64,000 nt of DNA from Mucilaginibacter sp. (lineage in GTDB: Bacteria > Bacteroidota > Bacteroidia > Sphingobacteriales > Sphingobacteriaceae), in contig NZ_JANYGQ010000009.1 of the NCBI RefSeq assembly GCF_025359345.1, forward strand, positions 248,001 through 312,000, written 5' to 3'. Positions 18,457 to 27,207 of this stretch are shown here, one piece after another. The first letter of the stretch is position 1, and each line of letters begins with the position of its first letter. Below the pieces are notes generated by a model that was not told where the DNA came from, did no database searches, and saw nothing but the letters and a program-made list of their open reading frames with translations. Made by a program: the position numbers and the translations under genes.

Positions 18457-19074
18457 ATGAAGTCCGAAATTATCGAAACCTCGCTGCAGCAATTCTTAAC
18501 GCATGGCATCCGCAAGATGACCGTTAAAGAAATTATTGCACCCTTGGGCATTTCTACCAAAACAGTTTATAAATATTTCGCCAACAAAGAGGCGCTGCTT
18601 GAAGAATGCCTCGACCTGCATTACAGCCGCTTACATGCTGGTTTAACAGACACCACCACTCAATACAGCAACCCGGTTATATTGCTTTTCCAGGTATTTA
18701 TAAAAGGAATTGACCTTGATTTTAAGGTAAACGAAGTTTTTTATCACGATTTGAATTATTACTACCCCGAACTGCAGGACAAGATCATCCAGCAAAATTC
18801 GGCAAAGCTTGGCAGGCCTTTGATTAAGGCATTTAATGATGGAATTGCCGAGGGCTATATCCGCGCCAACCTTTCTGCTGAAGTTTTTTTTGAAGGGATT
18901 GGCGTTTTATATAGCTCGCTTACCCGTACCAGCCGCTTTCATAAATTCGGGTTATCTCCATTCGAACTGGCGGCCAACACTATGGAAGTTTACCTGCGCG
19001 GACTCTGCACCCAAAAAGGACTAAAAGAAATCGACGATAACCCAAAACTCACCTCATTTAATTATAAACCCTGA
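18457..19074 (+). CDS. TetR/AcrR-family transcriptional regulator
   Basis: A 205-aa dimeric one-component regulator. The N-terminal helix-turn-helix is clear (ETSLQQFLTHGIRKMTVKEI followed by IAPLGISTKTVYKYFANKEA, residues ~6-45). The C-terminal ligand-binding half is helical and divergent, as normal for the family. It lies 5 bases before the GH20 hexosaminidase gene on the same strand, so both are probably on one transcript, and two 28-bp palindromic sites precede it. This suggests that it represses itself and the hexosaminidase. The ligand is unknown. Confidence 0.92.
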   Translation: MKSEIIETSLQQFLTHGIRKMTVKEIIAPLGISTKTVYKYFANKEALLEECLDLHYSRLHAGLTDTTTQYSNPVILLFQVFIKGIDLDFKVNEVFYHDLNYYYPELQDKIIQQNSAKLGRPLIKAFNDGIAEGYIRANLSAEVFFEGIGVLYSSLTRTSRFHKFGLSPFELAANTMEVYLRGLCTQKGLKEIDDNPKLTSFNYKP

Positions 19075-19079
19075 TTGCG

Positions 19080-21209
19080 ATGAAAAAGCTTTTACTGTTT
19101 TGCCTGTTCCTATATGCCGCCACTATCACCTATGCACAAACCGCGCCCTTAACTAATTTAATGCCGATGCCCAAAAGCATGGTGTTTGGCTCCGGCCAGT
19201 TTAATATAAAACCCAATTTTACAGTGGCCGTTAAAGCCGATGCAACGGATACTATTTTATATGCTGCTGTAAACCGCGCCTACCAAACCCTTAACCGCAA
19301 AACAGGTTTGCACTTTGGTCAGCAATATATCACCCAAAATGACAAAAGCGACACTGCCGCTTTGATAGTAACCGTTAAACAAAAAGCCCCTGCGCAATTA
19401 GGCGGCGATGAAAGCTACACGCTAACCATCACCCCAAAGCAAATAAACCTTACAGCTAACACCACAGCAGGCGCCTTGCACGGGCTGGAAACCATCGTAC
19501 AATTAACCACCAGTAACAGTCAAGGCTATTATTTACCAGCAGTTACCATTAATGATGCCCCGCGTTTTCAATGGCGCGGCCTGATGATTGACGTTGCCCG
19601 GCATTTTATCCCGCTGGATGTGGTTAAAAGGAACATCGACGCAATGGCTGCGGTAAAAATGAACGTACTGCACCTGCATTTATCAGATGATGAAGGTTTC
19701 CGGATCGAATCAAAAATATACCCGGATTTGCAGCGTAAAGGCTCTTTAGGAGATTATTATACGCAGGTTCAGATAAAAGACCTAGTAAAATACGCCCAGG
19801 CACGCGGCATTATCATAGTGCCCGAGTTTGATATGCCGGGCCATACCACCAGTTGGCTTGCCGGTCACCCTGAACTGGCGGCAGCACCCGGCCCTTACCA
19901 GCCCGGCCCAAGGTTTAAAATGACTAGTACCAATGGCAAGCCGATGGGGCTAATGGATATCATGAAAATGATCACCACCGCTCCCACCCCTTCGTTCGAT
20001 CCCTCAAAAGAATCGACTTACCTATTCCTGGATAGGTTTTTCGGCGAGATGGCCGCTCTGTTCCCATCACCCTACATTCACATCGGTGCCGATGAAAATA
20101 ACGGCGTTGCCTGGAAAACAAATCCTGCAATTGCTGCCTTTATGAAGAAGAACAATATGGCCGATACCCATGCACTTCAAGCCTATTTTGTAAAGCGGGT
20201 ATCGCAACTGCTTGCCAAACACCATAAAAAAACACTGGGCTGGGAAGAACTTTTCTCTACCGATTTACCGAAAGATGTTGCCGTGCAGGTTTGGAGCAAC
20301 CCTGCCTATGCAGGTAAGGCCTTGGCACATGGCAACAAAATATTGGTGTCTAAAGGGTTTTATCTTGATGTATTTATGCCTGCCTACGTACATTATAACA
20401 ACACGGCGATACCAGAATCCATCACCGCCGAAAACAAAGCACTCTTTACCGGCGGCGAGGCTGCCCAGTGGAGCGAGGCGGTTGATAAGGATAATATTGA
20501 AACCCGCATCTGGCCGCGCGCAGCTGCAATTGCTGAGCGATTATGGTCTCCCGCCGCAGTTAAAGATGTGCCGGATATGTACCGCAGGTTATTTGCCATA
20601 AGTAATCAGCTGGATGAATTGGGCGTACAACACATTGGCGATTACAACCGTTCGCTCCGCAGGTTAACCAGCGGGCGGGATATTGCACCGCTAAAAACCG
20701 TTACAGATGTTTTAGCCCCGATAAAAGGTTACAAAAAAATGTTTGCCCGCATTACAAAGCCTGCCGGCGCATCGTACCAAACTGCACCGCTTACAGCAAT
20801 ATCAGATATTATTTTTGTCGATTCGGAAGTAAAAAGGCGCTTCAGGAAATTGGTGGCTGATTATTTGCAAACCAAAGACGCCACTACTGAACAGGCCATC
20901 CGCATCCAACTAATGCTATGGAAAAACCACCGCACCGCACTGGAGCCACTGCTGCAAAACATACCCAACAGTGCCGATATCGATGCATTCTCAAAAAACC
21001 TGGTCATTGCTGCCAATGCCGGCCTCGAAGCACTCGATAATCTAAAGGCCGGGAAAGCCCCGTCAGCCGATTGGATAAAACAAAAAACCGATGAATTGGC
21101 CACTACCAAAACAGTTTATGGTGAAGCGGGGCTGGATATTATTGTTGAAATTGAAGGCTTGGTAAATGGCAAATTGGCTGCCGAGCCGGCTGATTACCCG
21201 TTGTTTTAA
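19080..21209 (+). CDS. GH20 beta-N-acetylhexosaminidase, exported
   Basis: A 709-aa enzyme releasing terminal N-acetylglucosamine or N-acetylgalactosamine. A signal peptide (LLLFCLFLYAATITYAQ) precedes the GH20b alpha/beta domain (to ~150). The TIM barrel shows FQWRGLMIDVARHFIP, MNVLHLHLSDDEGFRIE, VPEFDMPGH and the catalytic pair Asp338-Glu339 in IHIGADENNG. The usual motif is HIGGDE, so Ala replaces the second Gly. A late GGEAAQWSEAVD/RIWPRAAAIAERLW segment completes the active site. The final ~190 residues form a helical extension. It follows the TetR gene after 5 bases and is probably controlled by it. Likely role: chitin, peptidoglycan or glycoprotein sugar recovery in the periplasm. Confidence 0.94.
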   Translation: MKKLLLFCLFLYAATITYAQTAPLTNLMPMPKSMVFGSGQFNIKPNFTVAVKADATDTILYAAVNRAYQTLNRKTGLHFGQQYITQNDKSDTAALIVTVKQKAPAQLGGDESYTLTITPKQINLTANTTAGALHGLETIVQLTTSNSQGYYLPAVTINDAPRFQWRGLMIDVARHFIPLDVVKRNIDAMAAVKMNVLHLHLSDDEGFRIESKIYPDLQRKGSLGDYYTQVQIKDLVKYAQARGIIIVPEFDMPGHTTSWLAGHPELAAAPGPYQPGPRFKMTSTNGKPMGLMDIMKMITTAPTPSFDPSKESTYLFLDRFFGEMAALFPSPYIHIGADENNGVAWKTNPAIAAFMKKNNMADTHALQAYFVKRVSQLLAKHHKKTLGWEELFSTDLPKDVAVQVWSNPAYAGKALAHGNKILVSKGFYLDVFMPAYVHYNNTAIPESITAENKALFTGGEAAQWSEAVDKDNIETRIWPRAAAIAERLWSPAAVKDVPDMYRRLFAISNQLDELGVQHIGDYNRSLRRLTSGRDIAPLKTVTDVLAPIKGYKKMFARITKPAGASYQTAPLTAISDIIFVDSEVKRRFRKLVADYLQTKDATTEQAIRIQLMLWKNHRTALEPLLQNIPNSADIDAFSKNLVIAANAGLEALDNLKAGKAPSADWIKQKTDELATTKTVYGEAGLDIIVEIEGLVNGKLAAEPADYPLF

Positions 21210-21320
21210 CCTGTTTTTTTAAAAAAAAAGTATTGAACTTTTATCCATTGCCTTAAAAAGAGCAAATCACCTCCGCACCTTTTCAATTAAACTCAGCCAC
21301 AAGTGAACTAATTCATGCAG

Positions 21321-21435
21321 TTATGGCTAAGTTTACCTTATTATAAGTAGCCATAAATATATAAAAATTACATTTATGGCTGATTATAATTTTTAATATT
21401 TAGCCATAAGTATATATATTTACATAGTTATGGCT
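21321..21435 (+). promoter_or_regulatory. Array of five alternating TTATGGCT/AGCCATAA sites
   Basis: TTATGGCT occurs at 21321, 21374 and 21428, and its complement AGCCATAA at 21349 and 21402. The orientation therefore alternates + - + - + at steps of 28, 25, 28 and 26 bases. The similarity extends beyond the octamer, roughly TTATGGCTgAnTATAA. The last site is ~60 bases before the ATPase start codon. The arrangement suggests a regulator binding site array or a structured leader. The rest of the 285-base spacer shows no gene. Confidence 0.65.
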
Positions 21436-21494
21436 GAATATAATTACTACTCAACTACGTCAAAAAACTTACAACTATCTGAAACAAAGCAAAT

Positions 21495-22928
21495 ATGGAA
21501 GAAGTAATAGGACGAACCGAGGAAAAAGAAATTCTTAACGGGATACTAAAATCAAACCGGCCCGAATTAGTCGCCATGTTTGGGCGAAGGCGGGTGGGCA
21601 AAACTTATCTCATACGAAAGCACTTAAAGGGAAATTTAATATTCGAGTTTTCGGGCGTCCATAATGCTACGGTAGCTGAGCAGCTAACCAATTTCAGGAA
21701 CACGTTTGCCGAAAGTATGAACTTGCTTATTGCCCCCGCTATACCGGTTAACTGGACAGAAGCATTCCAAATGTTGAAGAAATATGCAGAACCGCTGCTA
21801 AAAAAAAAGAAATGCGTTATTTTTCTCGACGAGTTTCCCTGGCTAAGCTCGGCAAAATCAGGTTTCTTTCAGGCGTTTGAGTTTTTCTGGAACATGTGGG
21901 GCACTAAGCAAAATAACCTGGTTGTTATTATTTGCGGCTCGGCAGCCTCGTGGATGATTCAAAAAGTAGTGAATAATAAAGGTGGCCTTCACAACCGTAT
22001 AACACACAAAATACGGTTGTTACCATTTACGCTCAAAGAAACCGGCGAATACCTTAAATACAACAAAGTAAACCTCGACCACTACCAGGTGGTACAACTG
22101 TATATGGCCTTAGGCGGCATTCCCCAATACCTTAAAGATGTTTTGCCCGGCAAAAGCGTGGCCCAAAATATCGACAGGATTTGCTTCAGTAAAGATGGGG
22201 CATTACAAAACGAATTTAATACGCTTTATCAATCACTATTTGCAAGTGCAGATAAACACATCTCAATAGTACGGGTGCTTGCTGCCAAACCTGCAGGGTT
22301 AACCCGCAAAGAGATTATTGCCGCATGTGGCCTTTCAACCGGTGGTACCACCACGGCCTTGCTTGAAGAGCTAACCGAATCAGGTTTTATTTCAGCATAC
22401 TTACCATTTGAGAAAAACCTGCGCGATGCCATTTATAAACTATCAGACGAATATTCCCGGTTTTACTTAAAGTTTATCGACAACAGCCGGGCAGGCGGCG
22501 CCGGCAGCTGGATAAAGTTATCTGCCATGCCTTCGTGGCGAAGCTGGAGCGGCACAGCATTTGAAAGCGTATGCCTTAAGCATATTAAAGAAATTAAAGC
22601 GGCATTGGGAATTGCAGGCGTTTATACCGAAGAATCTGCATGGCGATACGTACCGGGTAAAGGTGAACCCGGCGCACAAATTGACCTATTGTTTGATCGG
22701 CAGGATTTTTGCATCAGCATTTGCGAAATGAAATTTTCGACTACCAGGTTCACAATAGACAAAGCCTACGCCGAAGATTTGATGCGAAAACAAGAAGTTT
22801 TTAAGCTTAAATCCAAAACAAAAAAGACACTATTTATTGTAATGGTCACCACATTTGGCACACAGGACAATAGCTACAAAATTGGCCTGGTGCAAAATGA
22901 TATTGTACTGGATGACTTGTTTAAATAA
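21495..22928 (+). CDS. AAA-family ATPase with DUF234-type C-terminal nuclease-like domain
   Basis: A 477-aa protein of the archaeal-ATPase/DUF234 type. The N-terminal part is an AAA ATPase: Walker A GRRRVGKT at residues 30-37, Walker B VIFLDEFPWL near 115-124, and sensor text VVIICGSAASWM. A winged-helix region follows (ILRVLAAKPAGLTRKEIIAAC-like, ~255-300). The end carries a PD-(D/E)XK-like core with Asp397 (AQIDLLFD) and Glu411-Met-Lys413 (CEMKFS). Such genes are frequent accessory genes in Bacteroidota; proposed roles include defence, toxin-like or mobile-element functions, none proven. The upstream array of five alternating sites suggests tight regulation. No partner gene is nearby. Confidence 0.88.
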   Translation: MEEVIGRTEEKEILNGILKSNRPELVAMFGRRRVGKTYLIRKHLKGNLIFEFSGVHNATVAEQLTNFRNTFAESMNLLIAPAIPVNWTEAFQMLKKYAEPLLKKKKCVIFLDEFPWLSSAKSGFFQAFEFFWNMWGTKQNNLVVIICGSAASWMIQKVVNNKGGLHNRITHKIRLLPFTLKETGEYLKYNKVNLDHYQVVQLYMALGGIPQYLKDVLPGKSVAQNIDRICFSKDGALQNEFNTLYQSLFASADKHISIVRVLAAKPAGLTRKEIIAACGLSTGGTTTALLEELTESGFISAYLPFEKNLRDAIYKLSDEYSRFYLKFIDNSRAGGAGSWIKLSAMPSWRSWSGTAFESVCLKHIKEIKAALGIAGVYTEESAWRYVPGKGEPGAQIDLLFDRQDFCISICEMKFSTTRFTIDKAYAEDLMRKQEVFKLKSKTKKTLFIVMVTTFGTQDNSYKIGLVQNDIVLDDLFK

Positions 22929-22965
22929 AACCCAAGATCAAATCTCCTAACTCAAGACTAACGAC

Positions 22966-24873
22966 TTAATTATACCCCCTTGTATTTTTTCCTTCCATCC
23001 AGTTAGCAAAGGCCTTATTAACCACCTTGTTACCACCTGGTGTTGGGTAATTTCCTGAGAAGTACCAGTCGCCCTGGTGATCCGGGCAAGCCTTGTGCAG
23101 GTTATCAAGGGTTTGGTAAATAACCTTTACATCGGCTTTTATCTCTTTTGGGGTGATAATTTGCGCAATGCGATCAGATATTTCCTGGTCAGTGAAAGGT
23201 TCGTATATTGCCTTAACATAGTTTTCCACTTCCTCTTTAGGCAGCTTGGCACTGTCCTTACATTGCTGATATACTTTTAATATCACATCGTCTTTACCTG
23301 CATCTTTCAGCAGACTGATAGCCGCTTCAAAGGCCACAAACTCGCCCATGCGCGACATATCGATACCATAACAATCAGGGAAACGTATTTGCGGCGCTGA
23401 TGATACCACCACAATTTTTATAGGGCCAAGCCTGTCCAGTATCTTTAGTATACTTTGCTTAAGCGTAGTACCGCGCACTATGGAATCGTCCAAAACAACC
23501 AACGTGTCAGTTCCCTTATTTATCAGGCCATAAGTGGTGTCGTAAACGTGCGCCACCATTTCACTGCGGTCAGCATCCTGCGTAATAAAGGTGCGCAGCT
23601 TAACGTCTTTTATTGCAATCTTCTCCACACGGGGCGCCATTGCAAGCACCTCAGTCAGTTCTTCTTCGGTAATTTTATCTTCGCGGTTCAGCAACCTGTC
23701 ACGCTGGTATTTTTTGATGTACTTATGCACACCCTCAACCATACCATAGAACGCTACCTCGGCAGTATTCGGAATGTACGAGAAAACGGTGTTTTTTACA
23801 TCATGGTCAACATATTCCAATATCTGCTGGCACAGTAAACGACCAAGTTGTTTACGCTCACGGTAAATATCGGCATCGCTGCCGCGCGAAAAATAGATCC
23901 GCTCAAATGAACATGATTTCTTTTCGGCCGGCTCGCTCACCATATCCTCGGTTATTTTGCCGTTCTTTTTTACAATAAGGGCATGACCGGGTTTTATCTC
24001 CTTAATATCCTCAATAGGTATATTAAAGGCTGTCTGCAACGCAGGCCTTTCGGATGCGGCTACAACAATTTCATCGTTATAATAATAAAACGCAGGTCTT
24101 ATGCCTGCAGGATCGCGCATTACAAAGGCATCACCATGTCCCAAAATGCCGGCTATTGTATAGCCACCATCCCAGTTTTTTGCTGATTTGCGCAGGATTT
24201 TGGCAACATCCATATCATTAGCGATCAGCTTGCTAATCTGTATGTTGTCGTCTAACCCTTCGCGTTTGTATTGGTCAAACAAACCCTGGTTTTCGGTATC
24301 AATAAAGTGGCCTATTTTTTCGAGTACGGTAACGGTATCCGCTTTTTCTTTGGGGTGCTGGCCAAGGTCATATAGCTGTTGTAACAGCTCGTCAACGTTG
24401 GTCATGTTAAAGTTGCCGGCAATAACCAGGTTACGCGTCATCCAGTTGTTTTGCCTTAAAAACGGGTGGCAGTTCTCGATGCTGTTTTTGCCATGGGTGC
24501 CGTAACGCAGGTGCCCCAGTAAAACTTCTCCAGTAAAGCTCACATGTTCTTTAAGCCACGCAGCATCCTTCATTTTTTCAGGTGTTTCCTTCTGAATTTC
24601 GGCGAACTTCTTTTGTATATACTCAAAAATATCGGCTACCGCATTCGAGGCCATCGACCGGTGGCGGCTTATGTAGCGTTTACCGGGTTCAATATCCAGT
24701 TTAATGGTAGCAACACCGGCGCCATCCTGGCCGCGGTTGTGTTGTTTTTCCATTAAAAGGTAAAGCTTGTTTATGCCGTACAGGGCCGTTCCGTATTTTT
24801 GCTGATAAAAAGAAAGCGGTTTTAACAGGCGAATAAATGCCACACCGCATTCATGTTTAATCTGATCACTCAT
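22966..24873 (-). CDS. Long PurF-type amidophosphoribosyltransferase homologue
   Basis: A 635-aa glutamine amidotransferase/phosphoribosyltransferase. The N-terminal Ntn domain begins MSDQIKHECGVAF, so the nucleophile would be Cys9 after removal of a short propeptide; RGQDGAGV and GHLRYGTHG motifs follow. The C-terminal part holds the PRPP loop LVVLDDSIVRGTT and the PurF-like RDPAGIRPAFYY segment. Ordinary PurF is ~470-510 aa; this one has insertions and a long tail, as in the second, longer PurF paralogue found in many Bacteroidota. It may catalyse the first step of purine synthesis or a related reaction. A TAACTTTG promoter element lies just upstream. It has no purine-gene neighbours. Confidence 0.88.
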   Translation of the reverse strand: MSDQIKHECGVAFIRLLKPLSFYQQKYGTALYGINKLYLLMEKQHNRGQDGAGVATIKLDIEPGKRYISRHRSMASNAVADIFEYIQKKFAEIQKETPEKMKDAAWLKEHVSFTGEVLLGHLRYGTHGKNSIENCHPFLRQNNWMTRNLVIAGNFNMTNVDELLQQLYDLGQHPKEKADTVTVLEKIGHFIDTENQGLFDQYKREGLDDNIQISKLIANDMDVAKILRKSAKNWDGGYTIAGILGHGDAFVMRDPAGIRPAFYYYNDEIVVAASERPALQTAFNIPIEDIKEIKPGHALIVKKNGKITEDMVSEPAEKKSCSFERIYFSRGSDADIYRERKQLGRLLCQQILEYVDHDVKNTVFSYIPNTAEVAFYGMVEGVHKYIKKYQRDRLLNREDKITEEELTEVLAMAPRVEKIAIKDVKLRTFITQDADRSEMVAHVYDTTYGLINKGTDTLVVLDDSIVRGTTLKQSILKILDRLGPIKIVVVSSAPQIRFPDCYGIDMSRMGEFVAFEAAISLLKDAGKDDVILKVYQQCKDSAKLPKEEVENYVKAIYEPFTDQEISDRIAQIITPKEIKADVKVIYQTLDNLHKACPDHQGDWYFSGNYPTPGGNKVVNKAFANWMEGKNTRGYN

Positions 24874-24889
24874 GCTTGGTAATGAGCGG

Positions 24890-24897
24890 CAAAGTTA
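24890..24897 (-). promoter_or_regulatory. Putative -7 element for the PurF-type gene
   Basis: On the minus strand TAACTTTG matches the Bacteroidota -7 consensus TAnnTTTG and lies ~16 bases before the start codon. A weak -33 (GTTTTAA) precedes it at roughly the right spacing. Confidence 0.4.
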
Positions 24898-25013
24898 TAA
24901 TTTAAATGTTAAAACTCGGAATTAACAATGTCATAAAATTGCATTAATGTTGAGGACGAAAAATTGATGAATTAGTGAGTTGGTGAATTAGCGATTTTTT
25001 TAGAAAAACCTAT

Positions 25014-25085
25014 GATTAAGGGATTTCATAGTTTCCTGATTTCTAATGTACCAGGCATCCTATTAATCTAAAAAATCCCTTAATC
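25014..25085. repeat. Hairpin repeat with CCAGGCATCC loop (copy 1)
   Basis: A perfect 13-bp inverted repeat (GATTAAGGGATTT at 25014-25026 and its complement at 25073-25085) encloses TGTACCAGGCATCCTAT. The same loop text recurs at 53756-53772 inside a hairpin with a different stem. It lies just after the stop codon of the minus-strand amidohydrolase gene, so it may terminate that gene. Confidence 0.6.
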
Positions 25086-25091
25086 CCGGTT

Positions 25092-27062
25092 CTATTTCCC
25101 AAACCCAACCAACTTATGCAGCATCCCCGGGTCGTAAATTTTACCGCCTTTTATTACGGTGGTAACCTTGCGGATATCGCGGATAGTTGTTAACGGGTCA
25201 CCGTCTACTATAATAATATCCGCCTTTTTGCCAACTTCAACAGATCCTGTTTCCTTATCCATCTTCATGACAGCAGCAGGAGTAATAGTTGCGGTACGGA
25301 TTGCCTGAATGGGCGTTAACCCCGCATTCACATATAATTCCAGCTCACGGTCAAGGCTATAGCCGGGAAAACCCTGGTCGGTGCCGGCAACAATGGCTAT
25401 GCCGTTATCATACATCACTTTTACCAATTTCTGAAAGCTGTCCCAAATGGGTTTCAGCCTTGTGGCGCTTGCCGGGTCGGTACCCGTGTTTTTAAAAATG
25501 GCCTGCAACGGCAGCGGCAACGAATAAAACGCCGGCTCCATTTCAGTTATATCATCCTTCGTCGACCGGAAAAACATTTCAAATACACCCACCGTAGGAT
25601 CAATAACCGTATGGTGCGCCTTAATAAATTTAAGCGCAGCTATACTGGTCGAGTCCTCAAAATTTACAGAACGGTCTTTATTCCGTTTCATAACCGAGTA
25701 TACATACTGCACGTGGTTAACCATATCCATACCCGAATCAACACCTGCCTGCAAAGTCATTCCATTAGGTATATGCCCGGTAACGGTTAGACCAAGTTTA
25801 TGCGCTTCATCGCAAATGGCTTTTACAATGGCGGGTTTTGCCGAGCTGTAAATTTTTATCTGAACAAAACCGTTATCCTTATAACGGTCAACTTCTTTTA
25901 TCGCTTCTTCTTTGGTATCGGCCTGTATAATGCCCAGCGCCATTGGGCCCTTGCCGTCAATAATACCTGCCTTTAATATTTTAGGTCCAATACCTTTTCC
26001 ATTGTCAATTGCGCTTTGCACCGAGTTTATAAAACCAAACTCGTTACCGCAATCGCGTACCGTAGTTACGCCTGCTGCAAGGTAAGCCGGCCCCCAGTCA
26101 ACCTGCTCAAAGTGGGCATGCATATCCCACAGGCCGGGTAATATGGTCTTGCCTTTGGCATCAATAATTTTTGCGCCTGCCGGTATAGTTACTTTACCTG
26201 CTTCGCCAACTTTTTTGATGATGCCGTTCTCAATTATTACTGTCGAATTAGGTATCGATTTCGAGTTAACCACATCTATTACCGTACCGCCGGTTATGGC
26301 AATTACTTTATCGGCAGCTGTAGATTTTGGCGTCGATTTTGTGAACAGTTCCATACCATAGGTAGCTGCTTTGCCAATAAATTGCGGCAGCAGGCTTTCG
26401 TAGGGCTCCAGCATCATTTCCAGTTTGTCGGCTTCCGCATCATTGGTTATCAGGCATACCAGTTGCCCTGCTTTATCAGTCCACACAATTTCGTTGCCCC
26501 AAATTAACCCGCCAATGGTGTAGCGGTCGAACTGCAGCGTTTTACCGTTGAAGGTAAAAGTGTCGTCGCCGCTCTTTTTTATCTGAACACTCCCGAATGG
26601 CAGCGTGGTGATGCTCGCCGGTTCATGATGGTTTTTCCAGTATTGTATCAGCACTTGCTGTACCGTTCCAGGTGCGTAGCTGGCAACCGGGAAAGCAAGT
26701 GTGGTAAGCTGCTGCTGGTACGATGAGTCGTTAACCTTTATGCGTGCCAGCGTACCCGAAATGCCAATGGTATCGTTAATAGTAGCCGATCGCGCCGTAT
26801 TACCTTTTATTTTCAAGCTGATAGGTTCGTTGGCCGTTGTGAGCTTCAGTTCAGCTTTTAGCGGAACAGGCGAGCCCCGGTCTACAAATTTAAAGTCGAC
26901 TGTATAAGTAATTTCGTTGCTGGTTTTGCTAACGCGATAGACCTCTTTGCCAATATGCTGTTCAAATTTGTGCAGCAAAAAGGTAACGCTATCCGGTTTA
27001 TTTTGTGCGTTAGCGCCAAAAACAGAACATAATAAAAGTGCCGGGAGTATGTATTTTTTCAT
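25092..27062 (-). CDS. Exported amidohydrolase-family protein
   Basis: A 656-aa protein with a signal peptide (YILPALLLCSVFGANAQ). The first ~240 mature residues form a beta-rich domain that often precedes exported amidohydrolases in Bacteroidota. A metallo-dependent hydrolase barrel then follows: ILPGLWDMHAHFE supplies the HxH metal ligands, VQIKIYSS a candidate bridging Lys, TGHIPNG and MVNHVQYV the later His ligands, and AGTDQGFPG the catalytic Asp. The C-terminal strand KKADIIIVDGDPL is typical of imidazolonepropionase/prolidase-like members. The probable location is the periplasm; the substrate (dipeptide, hydantoin or other cyclic amide) cannot be assigned. It is a single gene. Confidence 0.9.
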   Translation of the reverse strand: MKKYILPALLLCSVFGANAQNKPDSVTFLLHKFEQHIGKEVYRVSKTSNEITYTVDFKFVDRGSPVPLKAELKLTTANEPISLKIKGNTARSATINDTIGISGTLARIKVNDSSYQQQLTTLAFPVASYAPGTVQQVLIQYWKNHHEPASITTLPFGSVQIKKSGDDTFTFNGKTLQFDRYTIGGLIWGNEIVWTDKAGQLVCLITNDAEADKLEMMLEPYESLLPQFIGKAATYGMELFTKSTPKSTAADKVIAITGGTVIDVVNSKSIPNSTVIIENGIIKKVGEAGKVTIPAGAKIIDAKGKTILPGLWDMHAHFEQVDWGPAYLAAGVTTVRDCGNEFGFINSVQSAIDNGKGIGPKILKAGIIDGKGPMALGIIQADTKEEAIKEVDRYKDNGFVQIKIYSSAKPAIVKAICDEAHKLGLTVTGHIPNGMTLQAGVDSGMDMVNHVQYVYSVMKRNKDRSVNFEDSTSIAALKFIKAHHTVIDPTVGVFEMFFRSTKDDITEMEPAFYSLPLPLQAIFKNTGTDPASATRLKPIWDSFQKLVKVMYDNGIAIVAGTDQGFPGYSLDRELELYVNAGLTPIQAIRTATITPAAVMKMDKETGSVEVGKKADIIIVDGDPLTTIRDIRKVTTVIKGGKIYDPGMLHKLVGFGK

Positions 27063-27207
27063 AGGATTTACTAAAGTTTCGGAAAGTTAAAGATAGGTAT
27101 TTTATTGATTTTCGAAATTCAACACAAGCCCGATTATTTAGTGAGGGCCTCCACTTAATCTATCAAATCACAAATCAAAATCAGCGAAATCAACGTAATC
27201 AAAATAA

